From contig NC_068561.1 of the NCBI RefSeq assembly GCF_022201045.2, positions 20,028,501 through 20,092,500 of the forward strand: a stretch of 64,000 bases of DNA. Direction: 5' to 3'. Each line of letters opens with the position of its first letter. Within the stretch, counting starts at the first letter, position 1. This document shows positions 50,291 to 62,968 of this stretch, piece by piece. The notes beneath the pieces were generated by a model. The model was not told where the DNA came from, ran no database searches, and saw nothing but the letters and a program-made list of their open reading frames with translations. This stretch comes from Citrus sinensis. Its lineage: Eukaryota > Streptophyta > Magnoliopsida > Sapindales > Rutaceae. A program made the position numbers and the translations under genes.

Positions 50291-51080
50291 ACGATAACAA
50301 TTTTTCAAGGGAACATACATAAACCCGGACACATAGCTTCCGCATTCCTCGATCTTTTGCAAGTGCTGTAAGCCTGTAACGAGAAGGCTCCAGTTCCAGA
50401 GTTGAAATCTGATATTAGCAATAACACCACATCCGGATAATTTGATTTGTCCGCATGTAACTGGTGTCAATAGGAATATTATATCCTAGACACGAATGTG
50501 GATTTTTGTGCGCCGAGGATTCCTCATAAATGTTCCTTCCCTAATGAAAATTTAATTATGTAGTACTGAGATAAACTGATGAATTCTAGACAACTTAGCA
50601 GGAGAGCGGGTAGGCTGTATGCATATTTTTACCAGCAATTTAAAGACTTAATTGCCTCAATGGCTATGGCAGTATGCAAATCTCAGCGATGTTAATTTCT
50701 TGATTAACTTTTGATCTTAGGTCAATGACATATAATAACCAAGATTATTCGTCAAATCCAACAATAAATGCAGATAGTTATGATAGACGATACATTTACA
50801 CGAAAAATCCCAAAAAAAAAAAAACACTTGACCAAGTGCATTATGAAAGTAAAGTATCAAGAAAGAAACAACCATGGAAAAGAAGGTATATAGAAACAAA
50901 GACACGGAGTTACATCCAAATTCTACTCACAATGAACAGATGATCATTTCGCCAAGATCAAATCCAAAACTTGCTACCAACACTAGATTTTACTCGACAC
51001 TTCTCTCCATAGAAGTGTACTCTTCTCACTTTATCATGGGATCCATAAATTACACTGCGCAGAACATCTTCGAGGCATGA
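50291..51080. other. ABCG22 3' UTR and intergenic DNA
   Basis: The left part is the ABCG22 3' UTR; beyond it is AT-rich DNA with an A run near 50811. No gene. It ends at the target duplication CATGA (51076-51080) of the solo LTR. Confidence 0.5.
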
Positions 51081-51536
51081 TGATACAACTCTGCAGCTTA
51101 GAGTTTATATCAACGAATTACACTTTTCGAGTAAGTGCTAACTCCAGCAAAAACCCAGAAAAAGAATTGAAGTTAGATGAAGAACAGAGAAAGCAGAAGA
51201 GACCGAGAGAGAGAAGAAATATTTGTAATTTTTCATTAGTTCCTCACTGACATGTTTCCTTATACATATAGCTTTAACCCCTCAACAATACATGCATAAC
51301 TCACCAACAACATAATGATTGGCAAAAATAAACAAAACAAAATAACGGAATCACAACTGTGATCTTCTATGATCTTCGCCCCCTCTTTTAGCCCATTCTC
51401 GAATATTCTTCAAGTAATGTAATCTTTGAGGTATGTTGGTGCCCTGCGAATACGAGTTGGACCTTTTATGGGCTCCTCGACAAGCTGGCTTATCATTAAT
51501 CTTGATTAACTTAATGGGCCAAGTTGTATCACATGA
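51076..51536 (-). mobile_element. Solo LTR (451 bp), retrotransposon remnant
   Basis: The unit 51081-51531 starts TGATACAACT and ends AGTTGTATCA, a perfect 10-bp inverted repeat with the TG...CA ends of an LTR. It is flanked on both sides by the pentamer CATGA (51076-51080 and 51532-51536), the 5-bp target duplication of an LTR retrotransposon. On the minus strand a CT-rich leader follows a TATA-like TGTATAAGG, which suggests that orientation and a Copia-like style. No internal coding region is present, so it is most likely the product of LTR-LTR recombination. Confidence 0.93.
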
Positions 51537-51959
51537 GCTGCTCCTCTTGATCTAAAACGTGAGACACCAGATCATTGTTTTTCCAATGCACTAAGACATT
51601 ACCGTGAGTGAAGAATTACACCTCTAAAAGAGCCAGTGATCATACTTTCAAAAAAAATTGTAGGATGATAAAGCCACTCTAGAGGAAAAATTAACTAATA
51701 AGTCTACCCTCAATTAATTTGAGTGGTTCAATCAACCAAGACCACTCAAAACTTTTTACACACTGGATCACAGTAAGTTTTGAAGACTCTCTAGTGAGAT
51801 ATTCTTGATGTCCAAGTGCTGTGCTATCAGCACCCGGGAGAACTCCTAGGGTAAGAGAACTTATCTACGTACCTCAAAAAGCTAATTAAAGTAGCTCTAT
51901 TCAAGAAGCAACAAGGTTTCTTCAGTTATGCTGCATCTTTGTACTTTACACATGATATT
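51537..51959. other. CRTISO 3' flank
   Basis: Between the solo LTR and the CRTISO stop. Probably carries the CRTISO 3' UTR on the minus strand. Nothing else seen. Confidence 0.5.
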
Positions 51960-54900
51960 TCATGCCATACTCCTTAACCAAGCAAGTAATCGAAGGAGAC
52001 CAGCATCCAGTACTGGGGACTTCTTCTCAAGCCCTGTGGATAAAAAATGAAAATTAGCAATTTGAAATCACAAGTAATATGCAAATTGATGATCATTTTG
52101 CTGCACCCTGAGGCAACACATTTTCTAAAATGATAACACAATCATACAATCTCTTAGATGCATTAACTGTTCTACTTACAACTACGTACACATCTCAATT
52201 TCTTTTACTATTTACAAAATAAAGATTTGAAATCTGATCAAAAGAATTATTTCCAGCCAATCCTGTTACCAATATCAGCAGCTACTCGATGAGCGCACAT
52301 TACTCCAGAAAAAGCAACAGCTATTACACCTTGTCCTGGAAAGCAGCTATCTCCAACACAGTAAAGACCATTTATCCCCTGCAAATTTCATTATAGTAAG
52401 ACAATGTCCATTCAGTAGTCTCAAAACTGTAAATAACGTTATCATATTGAACTTACTGTTGTGTTAAATGGCATTCCCAACAAGCCCTTGGGTGTTCCAC
52501 GAGGCATTGGCCCATAGGTACCCTGATCGCGAGCTAGATACCGCCGGTGTGTCTTTGGTGACCCAATCTGCCATTGTTGGAAAATATCTTTCGTTGTCCG
52601 ATGAAATACATTAGGAACTAAAGGTTGTGAACAGAAATTAGAGTTCTTTAATGGTAACTTTTGCCTGCCCTGCCGGGGCCAAAGCTGATCCAAATTGGGC
52701 AGGTATGATCCAAAAATAAGTGGTCAAAGTTTATGGGATTTTATTGTGGTGACCAGTGTTTAAGCCTCATAAAATCCATAAACTGAATCCAACACTGGAT
52801 TCCCAACAAGTTTTTAACATTGAAAAGTTTGAATGGCTTCTCTGACTCAAAACTTTGAAGAAATCCATTGGATCTTAATGACAAGTTCTGGTACTTATGT
52901 GACAGAAGTCCAATTAATAGTTAACATCAAATTGGTAATCAAAACTGTCCAATATTATCTGCATATGAATCATACCTCCCTAAAAGCAATTGATTGTTTA
53001 AGCCCAGGAAACAGTTTGTTCTCCAGTCTATTGATTATTTCATCTGCCACAAGCTCCTTCTTTGCATCATAGTCCTTTTGAGCCAGTCCCTAATCCCGTA
53101 AAAATTTACATCAGCTTTACTTTAAATTCATAAATCATCTTCGTACACCTGACTACAATGCTAGAAAGAGAGCTGGAAAAATAAAGTAAAGGTAATCTGA
53201 GGCACTTTCAAAATTTAGTTGTTGTATTCTACTTACCTCCCAGTCCTCTATGGAACAAATTGTAAATATGTGAAGAATATGTTGCCCCTCTGGAGCCAAA
53301 GATGAATCAAGAACTGTTGGAATGCTTAAAAATATACTTCCATAAGGCTCCTCCAGTCTGTTCCAGTCATCCTAAGAAATCAAGGAAGCAAATAAATCGT
53401 ACATGGTACAATAGTTCTGCTTAATTAAACACATTCATAACTGCTACAGAAATCGATTTTGTATTCAAAAAATTAAAACAAAACAATAAAATACCTCAAG
53501 CACAAAATGGTGGCAATCTGTGTCAGGTGGCAGAACCTCAGCTTTAACACCCATGTGAATGGAAAGAAACGAAGGAGCCTTGACATATAGTTTCTGAAAA
53601 TTTTCTTCTTCTTTTGGAAGTTGTTCTCCCTTTAATAGCTTCCCTACAAAATCATGTAGTACGATTTAATTATTTTCATGAAAACTGAGGAAAATAGAGA
53701 AAAAAATAGAAAATCGTAGACAGGAAAAGTCATCAGCTCTTCACCAAGACCTACCAAATGTATCCCATCTTGTAGCATTGGATATAATGGTTTTGGCATA
53801 AAACTCCCTTCCATCTGATAGTCTCACTCCTACCTACAAAATTCACACAACACTAACATAAGTACTAAAACTATCAGTTGTACTATTTATGATCAATTAT
53901 AACAAGTATGTTCTAACTTACAGCTTTGCCATGCTCAAGTATAACTTTGGTTACATTAGCCTTATAGAGTATTTCACTGCCCTTATCAGCCAGGCCTTTT
54001 GCTAATGACTTTGCAATTCCACCGACACCACCAACAGGGTAGTTAATCCCTCCAAAATGCCTGTCACATAAAACCTGGTTCCAACTAAATGTGAAAAACA
54101 AGATATGCATATGGGGACGAAAGCATAAAAGCTTGCCAAGCAGTTTACCATGCTAGCATTGATCATTGGTGTCTGCAAAGCATTGATTGTGCTCACTATA
54201 AAGCACTGCAGGAAAAACAAGATTAAAATTGTTACCGAGACTGTAAGACAGCCTTACAAGACTTGTGAAGCCTATAAAGTAGAAGAAGTATTTAACTGAT
54301 AAAGGGTGTATTTGTCACACCTCTGCATCTATGAAGGACAACAGCTGTGGATCCTTTATGTACTTTCGAGCTATGTTTCCAGCATTCTGAGGCAGATAAT
54401 AGGCTGCAGAGCAATAAAAGAAGGTTTTGCTTAATACATGGTGACTTAAGAGGAATATGAAAACAGAAACCAAAGTATCCACTGTCAAGGATACAGTTCC
54501 AGACAGTATAGCAACAGGACATCAGAAAGCATGAATGACATTAAGTAAACTGGAACGAAACTAGAGTACGAGACAAACATCACCAAACTTCCACCAACCA
54601 AATTATTTCCAAATTTGGATATCGCATATGGAGCCAGGATGCATAATTTCAAATTTGTATCTATATTCCCTTTATGGTATAAATAATTGAAATAAATCAG
54701 AAGTTAAATAATTACCAAGTGTCAAGCATTCAAGAGGCCTCTTAAAGAACTGTCCAAAAAGGTAGATTGGCTCTTCAAGAGACTTCAGCTCCAATGAGTT
54801 CAAGGCATTGAAGATCTACCCAATATGTAGCAAGACTGTAGAGTAAGTTATGAATCACTAGTGAAGGCTAAAACAACTGTAGAAAGTTAGAGTCACCTCA

Positions 54901-56270
54901 ATCAGAACAGACCTTCCAACATTCACCGTAAAATGCAAGGACTCCTTCCTTTTCATGAGGAAATTTACTGGTAAGCTCTGCAACAAAATCACTATATTCT
55001 CTATGAACTCGAACAGAAAGGTCATTTGGTAGGTGGAAATGGACAGTGGTTGGATCAGGTATCACCTCCATCTCACAACCAACAGCTGCCAGTGCTTGGG
55101 TTATCAAATTTAGATTGCCCTGACCATAATAAAGGCATATATCAACAAAGAACACAATAACAAAAGATAGTTCAATTCATGCCTAGACAAATAATTTAAA
55201 GAAATATCAGGGAAATTTCAGCAGTCAAAGGTATATCGAAAGGTTTAAGTTGAAGGTCAACAATGATAAAAGGAAAAATAAATACACATTTCATTCGTCG
55301 GACTGAAAGCAACCTATGACCATGAACTGGCAGTTTTTAATCAATGGATCAAGCCATTTCTTCACATAATTTTTTAGTAATTCAAATCTGATGAGTACTT
55401 AAAAGAGTTAATTCAAATGAATGAGATCACAGGCCCCAATTCACAACAATTTAACATGATAGCTTGTTCAATAATAACATGGGATGTATCGTTCCTTAGA
55501 TGATACTGTCCTTTCTAGAATTCAACTCCACTGAAATTAACTAAAATCAGACATACCAATATGCAGCAAAGAGTAACAAGCAGAAGATATTCAAATGATC
55601 ATTAAACACTGACCTTATCGCTGAACCCAAACATCACAGAAGAACCAACATCAAAAGTATACCCATCCCTCTCATAATACCCGGAGCTTCCACCAGGAAT
55701 CACATACTTCTCCAACACCAAAACCCTAGCTCCCTTCACTGCCAGCTGTGTAGCTGCAACCAAGCCCCCAATACCTGACCCTATAACAATTGCATCATAG
55801 TCATCAGCTCCTCTACTCATTCCTTCGTTTCCCCCTATCTCCACCAAATTATCAACACTCATCACTGTCTTTGCCATCAAAGCAAAGTCCCTATTCCTCT
55901 CACTTTCCCCACAACCCAAATCCTCACTCCTCAGGGTGGAACCATTGAAATTTGAGCTTTTTAGTGAATCCCCAGAGAAAAGACTGCTTTTTTCATATCT
56001 GGGTTTGAATAGTTTCATCCTACTGAACTTGTAATCACTGAAAGGTAGAGTATTTACATGTTCAAAAGATTGAATCATATAATTTCGGATTCTGGGTTTG
56101 CTGCTACTACCCAACTGCATAGCGTCACGCTGACCAAAGGACTGAACTTTATTACTTAGAGCAGTAAACTTCGACCTATTTTGGTGAATCAAAACCTGAG
56201 AATTATGGTTTATAAGTGAAGGAGTGAAATTTAATTCAGGTATGGAAAGAGAGCAACAAGAGATGAACAT
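51960..56270 (-). CDS. CRTISO: Carotenoid (prolycopene) isomerase, plastid
   Basis: Converts poly-cis lycopene (prolycopene) to all-trans lycopene in plastids, upstream of the lycopene cyclases. Thirteen minus-strand exons join in frame: 55614-56270, 54913-55119, 54716-54815, 54321-54403, 54149-54205, 53922-54074, 53755-53833, 53495-53643, 53237-53371, 52976-53089, 52457-52567, 52270-52378, 51960-52033 (2028 nt, 675 residues). The dinucleotide-binding motif GSGIGG is at 164-169 in [20 protein letters not shown]. Later landmarks are [40 protein letters not shown] and [20 protein letters not shown]. The basic, Ser-rich N-terminus fits a transit peptide. I recall 595-615 residues for Arabidopsis and tomato, so the first Met may be too far upstream; M51 (MQLGSSSK) is an alternative start. 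Confidence 0.95.
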
Positions 56271-56619
56271 TTTTGGCTTTGGCTTTGGCTATGTATTTGA
56301 TGGACAGTTTATCGGTTATGGAGTCCATGAATTGTTTATACAGACATTGATACATACCGTTGGTGATTCCAAGCCATGGTTGTTGGGACAAAGACAAATT
56401 CAAGGGGAAGTGGATGTATTTTATGATCATTGGTTCATTCGAGGTCTCGGTGGAATTTGTCTCAGTGGCTATAAAATAATGGGCCATGCCAAATGCATTG
56501 CTAATGGGATTGGGACGTATCTACCTGGCTTCGGTTAATTATTATTTTAAAAAGTGAACTCGAACTGATATTTCATTTTATAATTTTCAGAATACTGAGT
56601 TGAAAATATTATGCAAGTC
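56271..56619. other. CRTISO upstream region
   Basis: Presumed CRTISO promoter and 5' UTR. A 104-codon plus-strand frame that starts inside CRTISO exon 1 (56224-56538) is rejected as antisense chance. Confidence 0.5.
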
Positions 56620-57450
56620 TTAAGGTGGTGCTTGGTTTGAAGAAAGGGGAGAAAAGAAAAAGAGTGGAATGAAGGGAAAAAGAGAAGAAATAAGTGGATG
56701 AGAATATTGAAATTAAATTTCATTGTTTGGTTTGATATAAAATTTGATAAGGAAAGAAATTATAATTTTTTTTGGATAAATTTATCCTTTATCTTAAATA
56801 TTAAATTTCTATATTTGTAATCAAATATAATTTAATATTAATACCAATTCTTTTTAATTTCAAAAAGTTCTAAAATAATTCATGATTTATATTTAACATA
56901 AAATATAAAATAACTTAATATACTAAACTATTTAATATAATTTTATATTAAATACAATTTAATATAAATAAAAGCCTGTCAACAGTAGCGGTCAACATAA
57001 GTCAACACCGGTCAACGGTGCCCGATGACTTTCCGGCAAAATTTCGGCAGCTTCCGGTGATGTCTAAGGGTCTGGCGAAGTTAATTTATATTTATATATT
57101 TTCATATTAAATAAATAAATAAGTTTATTTATTTTATTAAATTTCTTAAATCATGCATTAAATTTAATTAATATAAAATTATTTATAATATTAAATTAAT
57201 AAAATAATAATTCTTAATAGCATTAAACAAGTTAAAATATTGGAGAACAAATTTGAAAGTTTCAACATAAGAGGAATTTGAATTTTTCACTCTTTGGTGT
57301 GGAATTCAAATTCTACATTATAGGGAATATTAAATTTTAATATAACTTAAATTTTTATATATCTCGTACAACCAAACAATGGAAATAAAAGTAGAATTTG
57401 AATTACTTTCCTCTCTCCCATTCTCTCCTCCCAACCAAATATCACCTTAA
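56620..57450. mobile_element. MITE-like DNA transposon (PIF/Harbinger-like ends)
   Basis: The left end GGTGGTGCTTGGTTT (from 56624) and the reverse of the right end (AACCAAATATCACC, ending 57446) form an imperfect inverted repeat. TTAA flanks both sides (56620-56623, 57447-57450), which could hide a TTA/TAA three-base duplication. GG...TTTGGTT ends suggest the Harbinger/Tourist group. There is no coding region. The centre is less AT-rich (56975-57080) and has four GTCAAC repeats. Superfamily assignment is tentative. Confidence 0.7.
56978..57016. repeat. Four GTCAAC modules at about 10-13 bp spacing
   Basis: GTCAAC begins at 56978, 56991, 57001 and 57011; the last three are spaced one helical turn apart. 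The complement TTGAC is a W-box core. Confidence 0.8.
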
Positions 57451-58351
57451 TATATTCTAATTTACTTTTGTCACTTGTACTACGTTTCAGCCATGTTTCA
57501 AGCTTTTGTTCTTCTTATTTGAAAGGAAAACTTTGCTATTAACATAAAAAGGAGTACCCTAAATCAGGCAAGACCTTGTTGATACACAGAAATATCAAAA
57601 TGTAGATCAACATTTAAACATACCCCATCCGTCATTGTGCAGTATTGTTTAATAGCAACTATTTTACTAAATAAGAGATGCGCACCATTTAACCCAAAAG
57701 TATCAGGTTAGCATGAGAGTTTAATCACTAAATTACCTACCTTTATATATATGTGGGAGTAGTAATCAAAAGAGGCACAAATCAGTCACTGCATTGTCAG
57801 TTTGTCACTTCCTAACCAAATCAAATATACAACTAACCTTTGGTTAAGGTTAATTCAACAGCCTTAATAATAACTGAGATTTCAATATATGAATGAATTT
57901 GGTAGGATAAGTTTTATTAGAAAAGAATTAAAAATAAAGAGAGAACGAGATTCAACTAAATAAAATGATACTTAGTAAATCCCAAGAGTTTTCAAGAATA
58001 TTACTTTTTAACCATTCATTATTTGACACGTATATATGCAAATTATAATAATTAGTTGAAGCGTATGCATAGTAAATAATAAGTGAAAAAGGAGCTGTGC
58101 TTGAAGAGCACCTAAGACTTTTCTATCATAATATATGCACTTATAAAATATTATTAGGCAAATAATCTCATATAATGTAACTATCTCAACTCTAAATCCA
58201 TACTCGCAAGATAATCTATAATAGAATTAATATCTCTAAAACTACGAGAGCATCTAAGATCGGAGTTGCTCCAAATCGACTTAAATAATTTCTCCGATCG
58301 AGATCATTGCTGGAATTTTTTAAAATTAAATATACAAACAACAACAACTAT
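57451..58351. other. Intergenic DNA between two MITE-like elements
   Basis: AT-rich, no gene, no repeat ends recognised. Confidence 0.5.
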
Positions 58352-58629
58352 TGAGGGTGTATTTGAGATTGAGGTACTATAACTTTTAAGATACAGTTGT
58401 TGGAAAAAAAAACTGTAACTATGAAATATAAATTGATTATATATAGTAAATATAAATTTTAAATAATTATTTTGACAAAATTATTAAGAATATAATAGAT
58501 TTTTTATTATATAAGTGAAAAATCATATCAACATACCTTACAAACTACAATAATTAGTGTTTACCAAACACTTTAATGTTGTATATTTTAAACTACGGCT
58601 ATTCAACCTCAATCACAAACACATCCTGA
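58352..58629. mobile_element. 272-bp MITE with 20-bp inverted ends and TGA flanks
   Basis: The element 58355-58626 starts GGGTGTATTTGAGATTGAGG; the reverse complement of its right end reads GGATGTGTTTGTGATTGAGG, about 16 of 20 identical. The triplet TGA precedes the left end (58352-58354) and follows the right end (58627-58629), consistent with a 3-bp target duplication of the Tourist/Harbinger type. Non-coding, AT-rich interior. Confidence 0.8.
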
Positions 58630-59778
58630 ACCACTCTCAAGCAACCATATATGCAATGTTAATTGATCTATATTTTTACCATAGAAATAATACTAGAACC
58701 TCAATTTTAAGTTTCTTTAATAACAAGGCAGATATTTAAAAGAAAATCAATCTGGATAATACACTCGACCACAAAATTATACCATTCCAAGAATATACCC
58801 AATTTTATACTCCCATGATCGCCAATATAGTTTCCTTCGCCCTTTTCTTGTGGTTCCGCTTTGTACAAACTCACAAACGCCCATGATACAGGGCCCATGT
58901 TCCGGTACGTGGCCCCCACAGGACAAGTGGTGGCAATCTGTCTCTGGGACACGTGTCCAAAAAAGGAAAATAAACAGTTTCTAATTTTTTATATCACCTC
59001 ATTAAAAATTAATTATTATTTTTGTCACTCACTCAAACCTTGGCTTACGCTTCACAAAAGAAGCGCCAACGAATTTGGATCCAATTCTCTCATCAGCATC
59101 ATCTTCATTTATCATCACTCATTCATTTTTCATTCATCGTAAGCTCTTTCTGTTAGGTTCTAATTTCAACTCATTTTCACTACAATATATGAATATATTC
59201 ACGCCTAAATTCTCAATTCTATTTTCATTGATCGATTGATGATTTCGAAGTTTTTGGTTGAGTTTTTTTTTTTTAATCGTTACTCTTATGTGAAATCGCA
59301 GGGCATTTTTGAATTTCAGATCGATTGAGTCAGGTATTTGTTGATACGCTGTTCGTTTGATTGTAAAGTAAGACATGAAGTTTTATTTATATATTTATTT
59401 TGGTCGTTTTCGTGCTGTTAATATTTGAGCTTTAAAATTTGTTACTTGTATTTCTTTTAATTTATTTTATTGTGTTTGTTTGGAAAATAATACTTACTTA
59501 GTGTGTTTTTGCTTAAGTGCTTGTTAGATGATTTTCTAAAGTTTAGGATTGAATATTTAGCTTTTCTGAGATGGTTTTCATGTTAAGACTCGGAATTTAA
59601 AGCATTAAGTTTAATAATCAATATCAACGCACCATTGCATTAGCATCTAGGTCGCAGCTGATTACACTGGTCCCTTCTACTGATTGTCATAGCTGTAGCA
59701 GATTATTGCTCATTAGATAGATGCTTGTTGATATAGCTCCTACTAATTTGATTACAGGAACAAGGGAGAAAAAATATC
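58630..59778 (+). promoter_or_regulatory. Sucrose-phosphatase promoter, leader and 5' UTR intron
   Basis: A GC-richer patch at 58850-58960 includes a G-box (ACACGTGTCC, about 58950) and TACGTGGC. The leader is probably around 59040-59138. A donor (CATC|GTAAGC, intron from 59139) and an acceptor (ATTACAG, ending 59757) would excise a 619-bp T-rich intron that ends 21 nt before the ATG. Splice signals are seen; use is inferred. Confidence 0.55.
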
Positions 59779-62379
59779 ATGGATCGACTTACTGCGGCTG
59801 CGCGTCTCATGATAGTTTCGGATCTTGATCATACAATGGTAAGTTTAATTCTCTTGTCGCTCTTGACTAGTGTCATTTTAAGCTCATGCTGTAGTGATTT
59901 TCATCTGACAGTTTTCTCCTTTTGCAGGTGGATCATCATGATGCTGAGAACCTTTCACTGCTTAGGTTTAACGCATTGTGGGAAGCTCATTATCGTCGTG
60001 ATTCTCTTTTAGTCTTCTCAACTGGAAGGTCGCCTACACTTTACAAGCAGTTGAGAAAAGAGAAACCCATGTTAACTCCTGATATAACAATAATGTCAGT
60101 TGGAACTGAGATAACATATGGTGATGCCATGGTGCCAGATAATGGTTGGGTTGAAGTTCTTAATCAGAAATGGGATAAGAAGATAGTCACAGAGGAAGCT
60201 AGCAAGTTTCCTGAACTCAAACTTCAGGTATTAGTTGATTGATAGTGGTATTTGGTTTATAGTTTATGTTACTCTTAGTTTGGGGTTGTAGAATTTTGTT
60301 TTTATTAAGGTGAACTAGATTACATGATTCTTTTCTGACAAAAGGCACTATTTTGGGTATATCGAATGTTACAATAATTGATATTTATGGGTTTATGCAG
60401 TCTGAGACAGAGCAACGGCCACATAAGGTCAGCTTTTACGTTGATAAAGATAAGGCTCAGACAGTGACTCAAAAGCTTTCAGAGATTTTCAAGAATCGCG
60501 GGGTAAGATTTAAGTTTCGAGTTAGAATGATGTCCCATCAAATAATGTAGTTATTGCCATGTAAAAGTGTATATCCATCTCAGTTTTATCTACTTTTAAT
60601 GTCCATAAAATCTTGCTTTGATCATAATTAAGATTCAACTTGTTCTATGCTTGTCTGCCAGTTGGATGTTAAAATAATCTACAGTGGAGGAATGGACTTG
60701 GACATATTGCCACAAGGTGCTGGCAAGGGACAAGCTCTTGCATATCTACTCAGGAAGTTTAAGTGTGAGGGAAAAGTACCAACTAACACTCTTGTCTGTG
60801 GTGATTCTGGAAATGATGCCGAACTATTCAGCATTCCTGAAGTTTATGGAGTGATGGTGTGTGGCTTAGCTATTTCTATATTATAACTTAGCCTCATTAA
60901 GTAGAACTCTAATGGGAATTTCAGTCATATATTTTGTGTTTTTCACTTATGTTTCTTTTATGCAGGTTAGCAATGCCCAAGAAGAATTGTTGCAGTGGCA
61001 TGCTGCAAATGCCAAAAATAACCCTAAATTAACCCATGCAACTGAGAGGTGTGCGGCTGGGATCATACAGGCCATTGGTCATTTTAAATTAGGTCCAAGT
61101 ACTTCCCCAAGAGACATTAAAGATGAATCAGATGGTGAGGTGAAAAGTATTGATCTCGGGCATGAAGTGGTGAAATTGTACTTGTTTTACGAGAGATGGA
61201 GGCGTGCAGAGATTGATAATTCGGAGATCTATCTTTCAAGTCTGAAAGCTAATTGTGTAAGTCAATACTCACTTTTCTATTCATGTTCATGGTTTTGGCA
61301 TTTAAGGCTATCTAGAACGGAGAGTGCTTCAAGTTCTTTAAATGAGAAAAATTTTCATTTCTTGCATGTTTTAATTTGTGTAATTAGTGGACTTTTCCCC
61401 AATTTTACTATCTTTTGTGTCTGAATGATATTACGATGAAAAATTGTTAAATATCTTAAATATGTGTTTATGGAAGGTTTCTGATTATTTTTGTTCTGAC
61501 CTGAATGTCAATTCTGCATCTAACGATGCGTCAGCTTCTTGTGCCTGACTGCACCTAACTGCGTGAGCTTAGCTAATCAATTCTTTTGAATACAACATAA
61601 TTTTTTTGGTAGGTAGACAGCTTTACAAGTTCTCTTCCTTTTCACCCTCTCCTGCTCTTCCCCCCTCCATTGGAGCTTAAATACTTTTATTGAACCCATC
61701 TAACTCGCTTGACTTCTGTCTTACTCCCTAAGCCAGGGTCCGGAGGAAGTTTATCTTAAAATTTCAGGTCCAACAGTGCATGCTTGATGGGATTTTGTCA
61801 ATGTCACTTTTAGATATCTGAATTCATATATCACAACAATTTTAAATAATCTACTTCCTAAGATATCATAACAATTTTAAATTATCTACTTCCTAAGATT
61901 GCCTCATATTATTGGACATGAATGGAAGTGGACAACCTGTTTCCTTGTCCACTTGTTGGATTTAGAGAATTACTTTCATTACAAGGATTAAAGCTTGATT
62001 ATTAGTTGGCTGTAGTTGACTCGATGCTCGTCATGCAGTTAATGCAGTTTGTTTCTTCCTTTGTTTCTATTTGAATATTTTTGTTTATTGCCTATGAACT
62101 TCCCAATCTGTTTATGCGTATTTAGATCTGTTTATTCACCCATCTTTTTCTTCTTCCTTTTTTCCCCTCAGTGTCCATCTGGTTTTTGTGTGCCTCCATC
62201 TGGTGGTGAGATATCTTTGGCAGAAGCCATAAATCAATTTAGAAAGTGCTACGGAGACAAACAGGGAAAACAGTTTCGGGTTTGGGTGGATCGAGTATTA
62301 TCCACTGAGATTGGTCCGGGCACATGGCTCGTAAAGTTTCACAAATGGGAGTTATCTGGTAGCTCTCTCTCTCTCTCTC

Positions 62380-62430
<51 letters not shown>

Positions 62431-62968
62431 TTATACACACAAATGGTTCTGGGAGTTGGGATGTGAATTATCCATAGAATGGATATACACGCACGAACAA
62501 ATGGTTCTGAGAGCTGGGATGTGAATTATCCGTAAAATGATCGAGAATCTAAATAAAGTGCCAGCGTTTTTGGTAGTTGATAGCCTTTTTGGAGCTTGAT
62601 TAGAGGACATATGATAGGGTTTTTGAATCGGACTTCAAAATTTCTTACATTCTGCAGATGTATATTCATGTTTAATCATTGCGAAACTTCCTCTTTATTA
62701 TCTTGTCATCTTCATAACTTCTGCTGCTCTCAAATAACTTGGCTAACTTTGCAGGTGAGGAGAGGGCATGTTCAATTGTCTCCATCATCGTAAGAATAAA
62801 GGTAATATAACTGTGACTTTTTCTACTCAATGTATTATCATTTTTCTATGAGATGAATAGATGATCGATTTCTCTGGGTCCCAGGATGCTTCTGACCACA
62901 CTTACATGCATGTTCATGAGACATGGTTGGAAGGATTTGGAGCAAATGATGGTCGTTTTTGGATCTGA
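59779..62968 (+). CDS. SPP: Sucrose-6-phosphate phosphatase
   Basis: Catalyses the last step of sucrose synthesis, removing phosphate from sucrose-6-phosphate in the cytosol after sucrose-phosphate synthase. Eight coding exons: 59779-59838, 59928-60227, 60401-60502, 60662-60856, 60966-61256, 62172-62358, 62755-62801, 62885-62968 (1266 nt, 421 residues, the normal size). HAD-superfamily motifs are intact: DLDHTMVD with nucleophile Asp15 and acid Asp17, STGRS (motif II), the GKGQAL lysine (motif III), and [10 protein letters not shown] (motif IV). The plant-specific C-terminal domain follows ([62 protein letters not shown]). A long intron (61257-62171) separates the two halves. The next intron begins with a compound microsatellite. 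Plants hold several SPP paralogues; this one is not assigned. Confidence 0.96.
62363..62428 (+). repeat. (CT)9(AT)4(GT)20 microsatellite at a splice donor
   Basis: Begins four bases after the GT of the SPP intron donor at 62359, so the donor context itself (GTAGCTCTCT) runs into the repeat. Confidence 0.95.
62441..62540 (+). repeat. 58-bp tandem duplication in an SPP intron
   Basis: AAATGGTTCTG(G/A)GAG(T/C)TGGG and the following GATGTGAATTATCC recur at 62441 and 62499, directly after the GT repeat. Confidence 0.9.

Noticed and set aside
56224-56538. 104-codon plus-strand frame overlapping the CRTISO start
   Set aside because: Mostly antisense to CRTISO exon 1 and its upstream DNA; no recognised domain.
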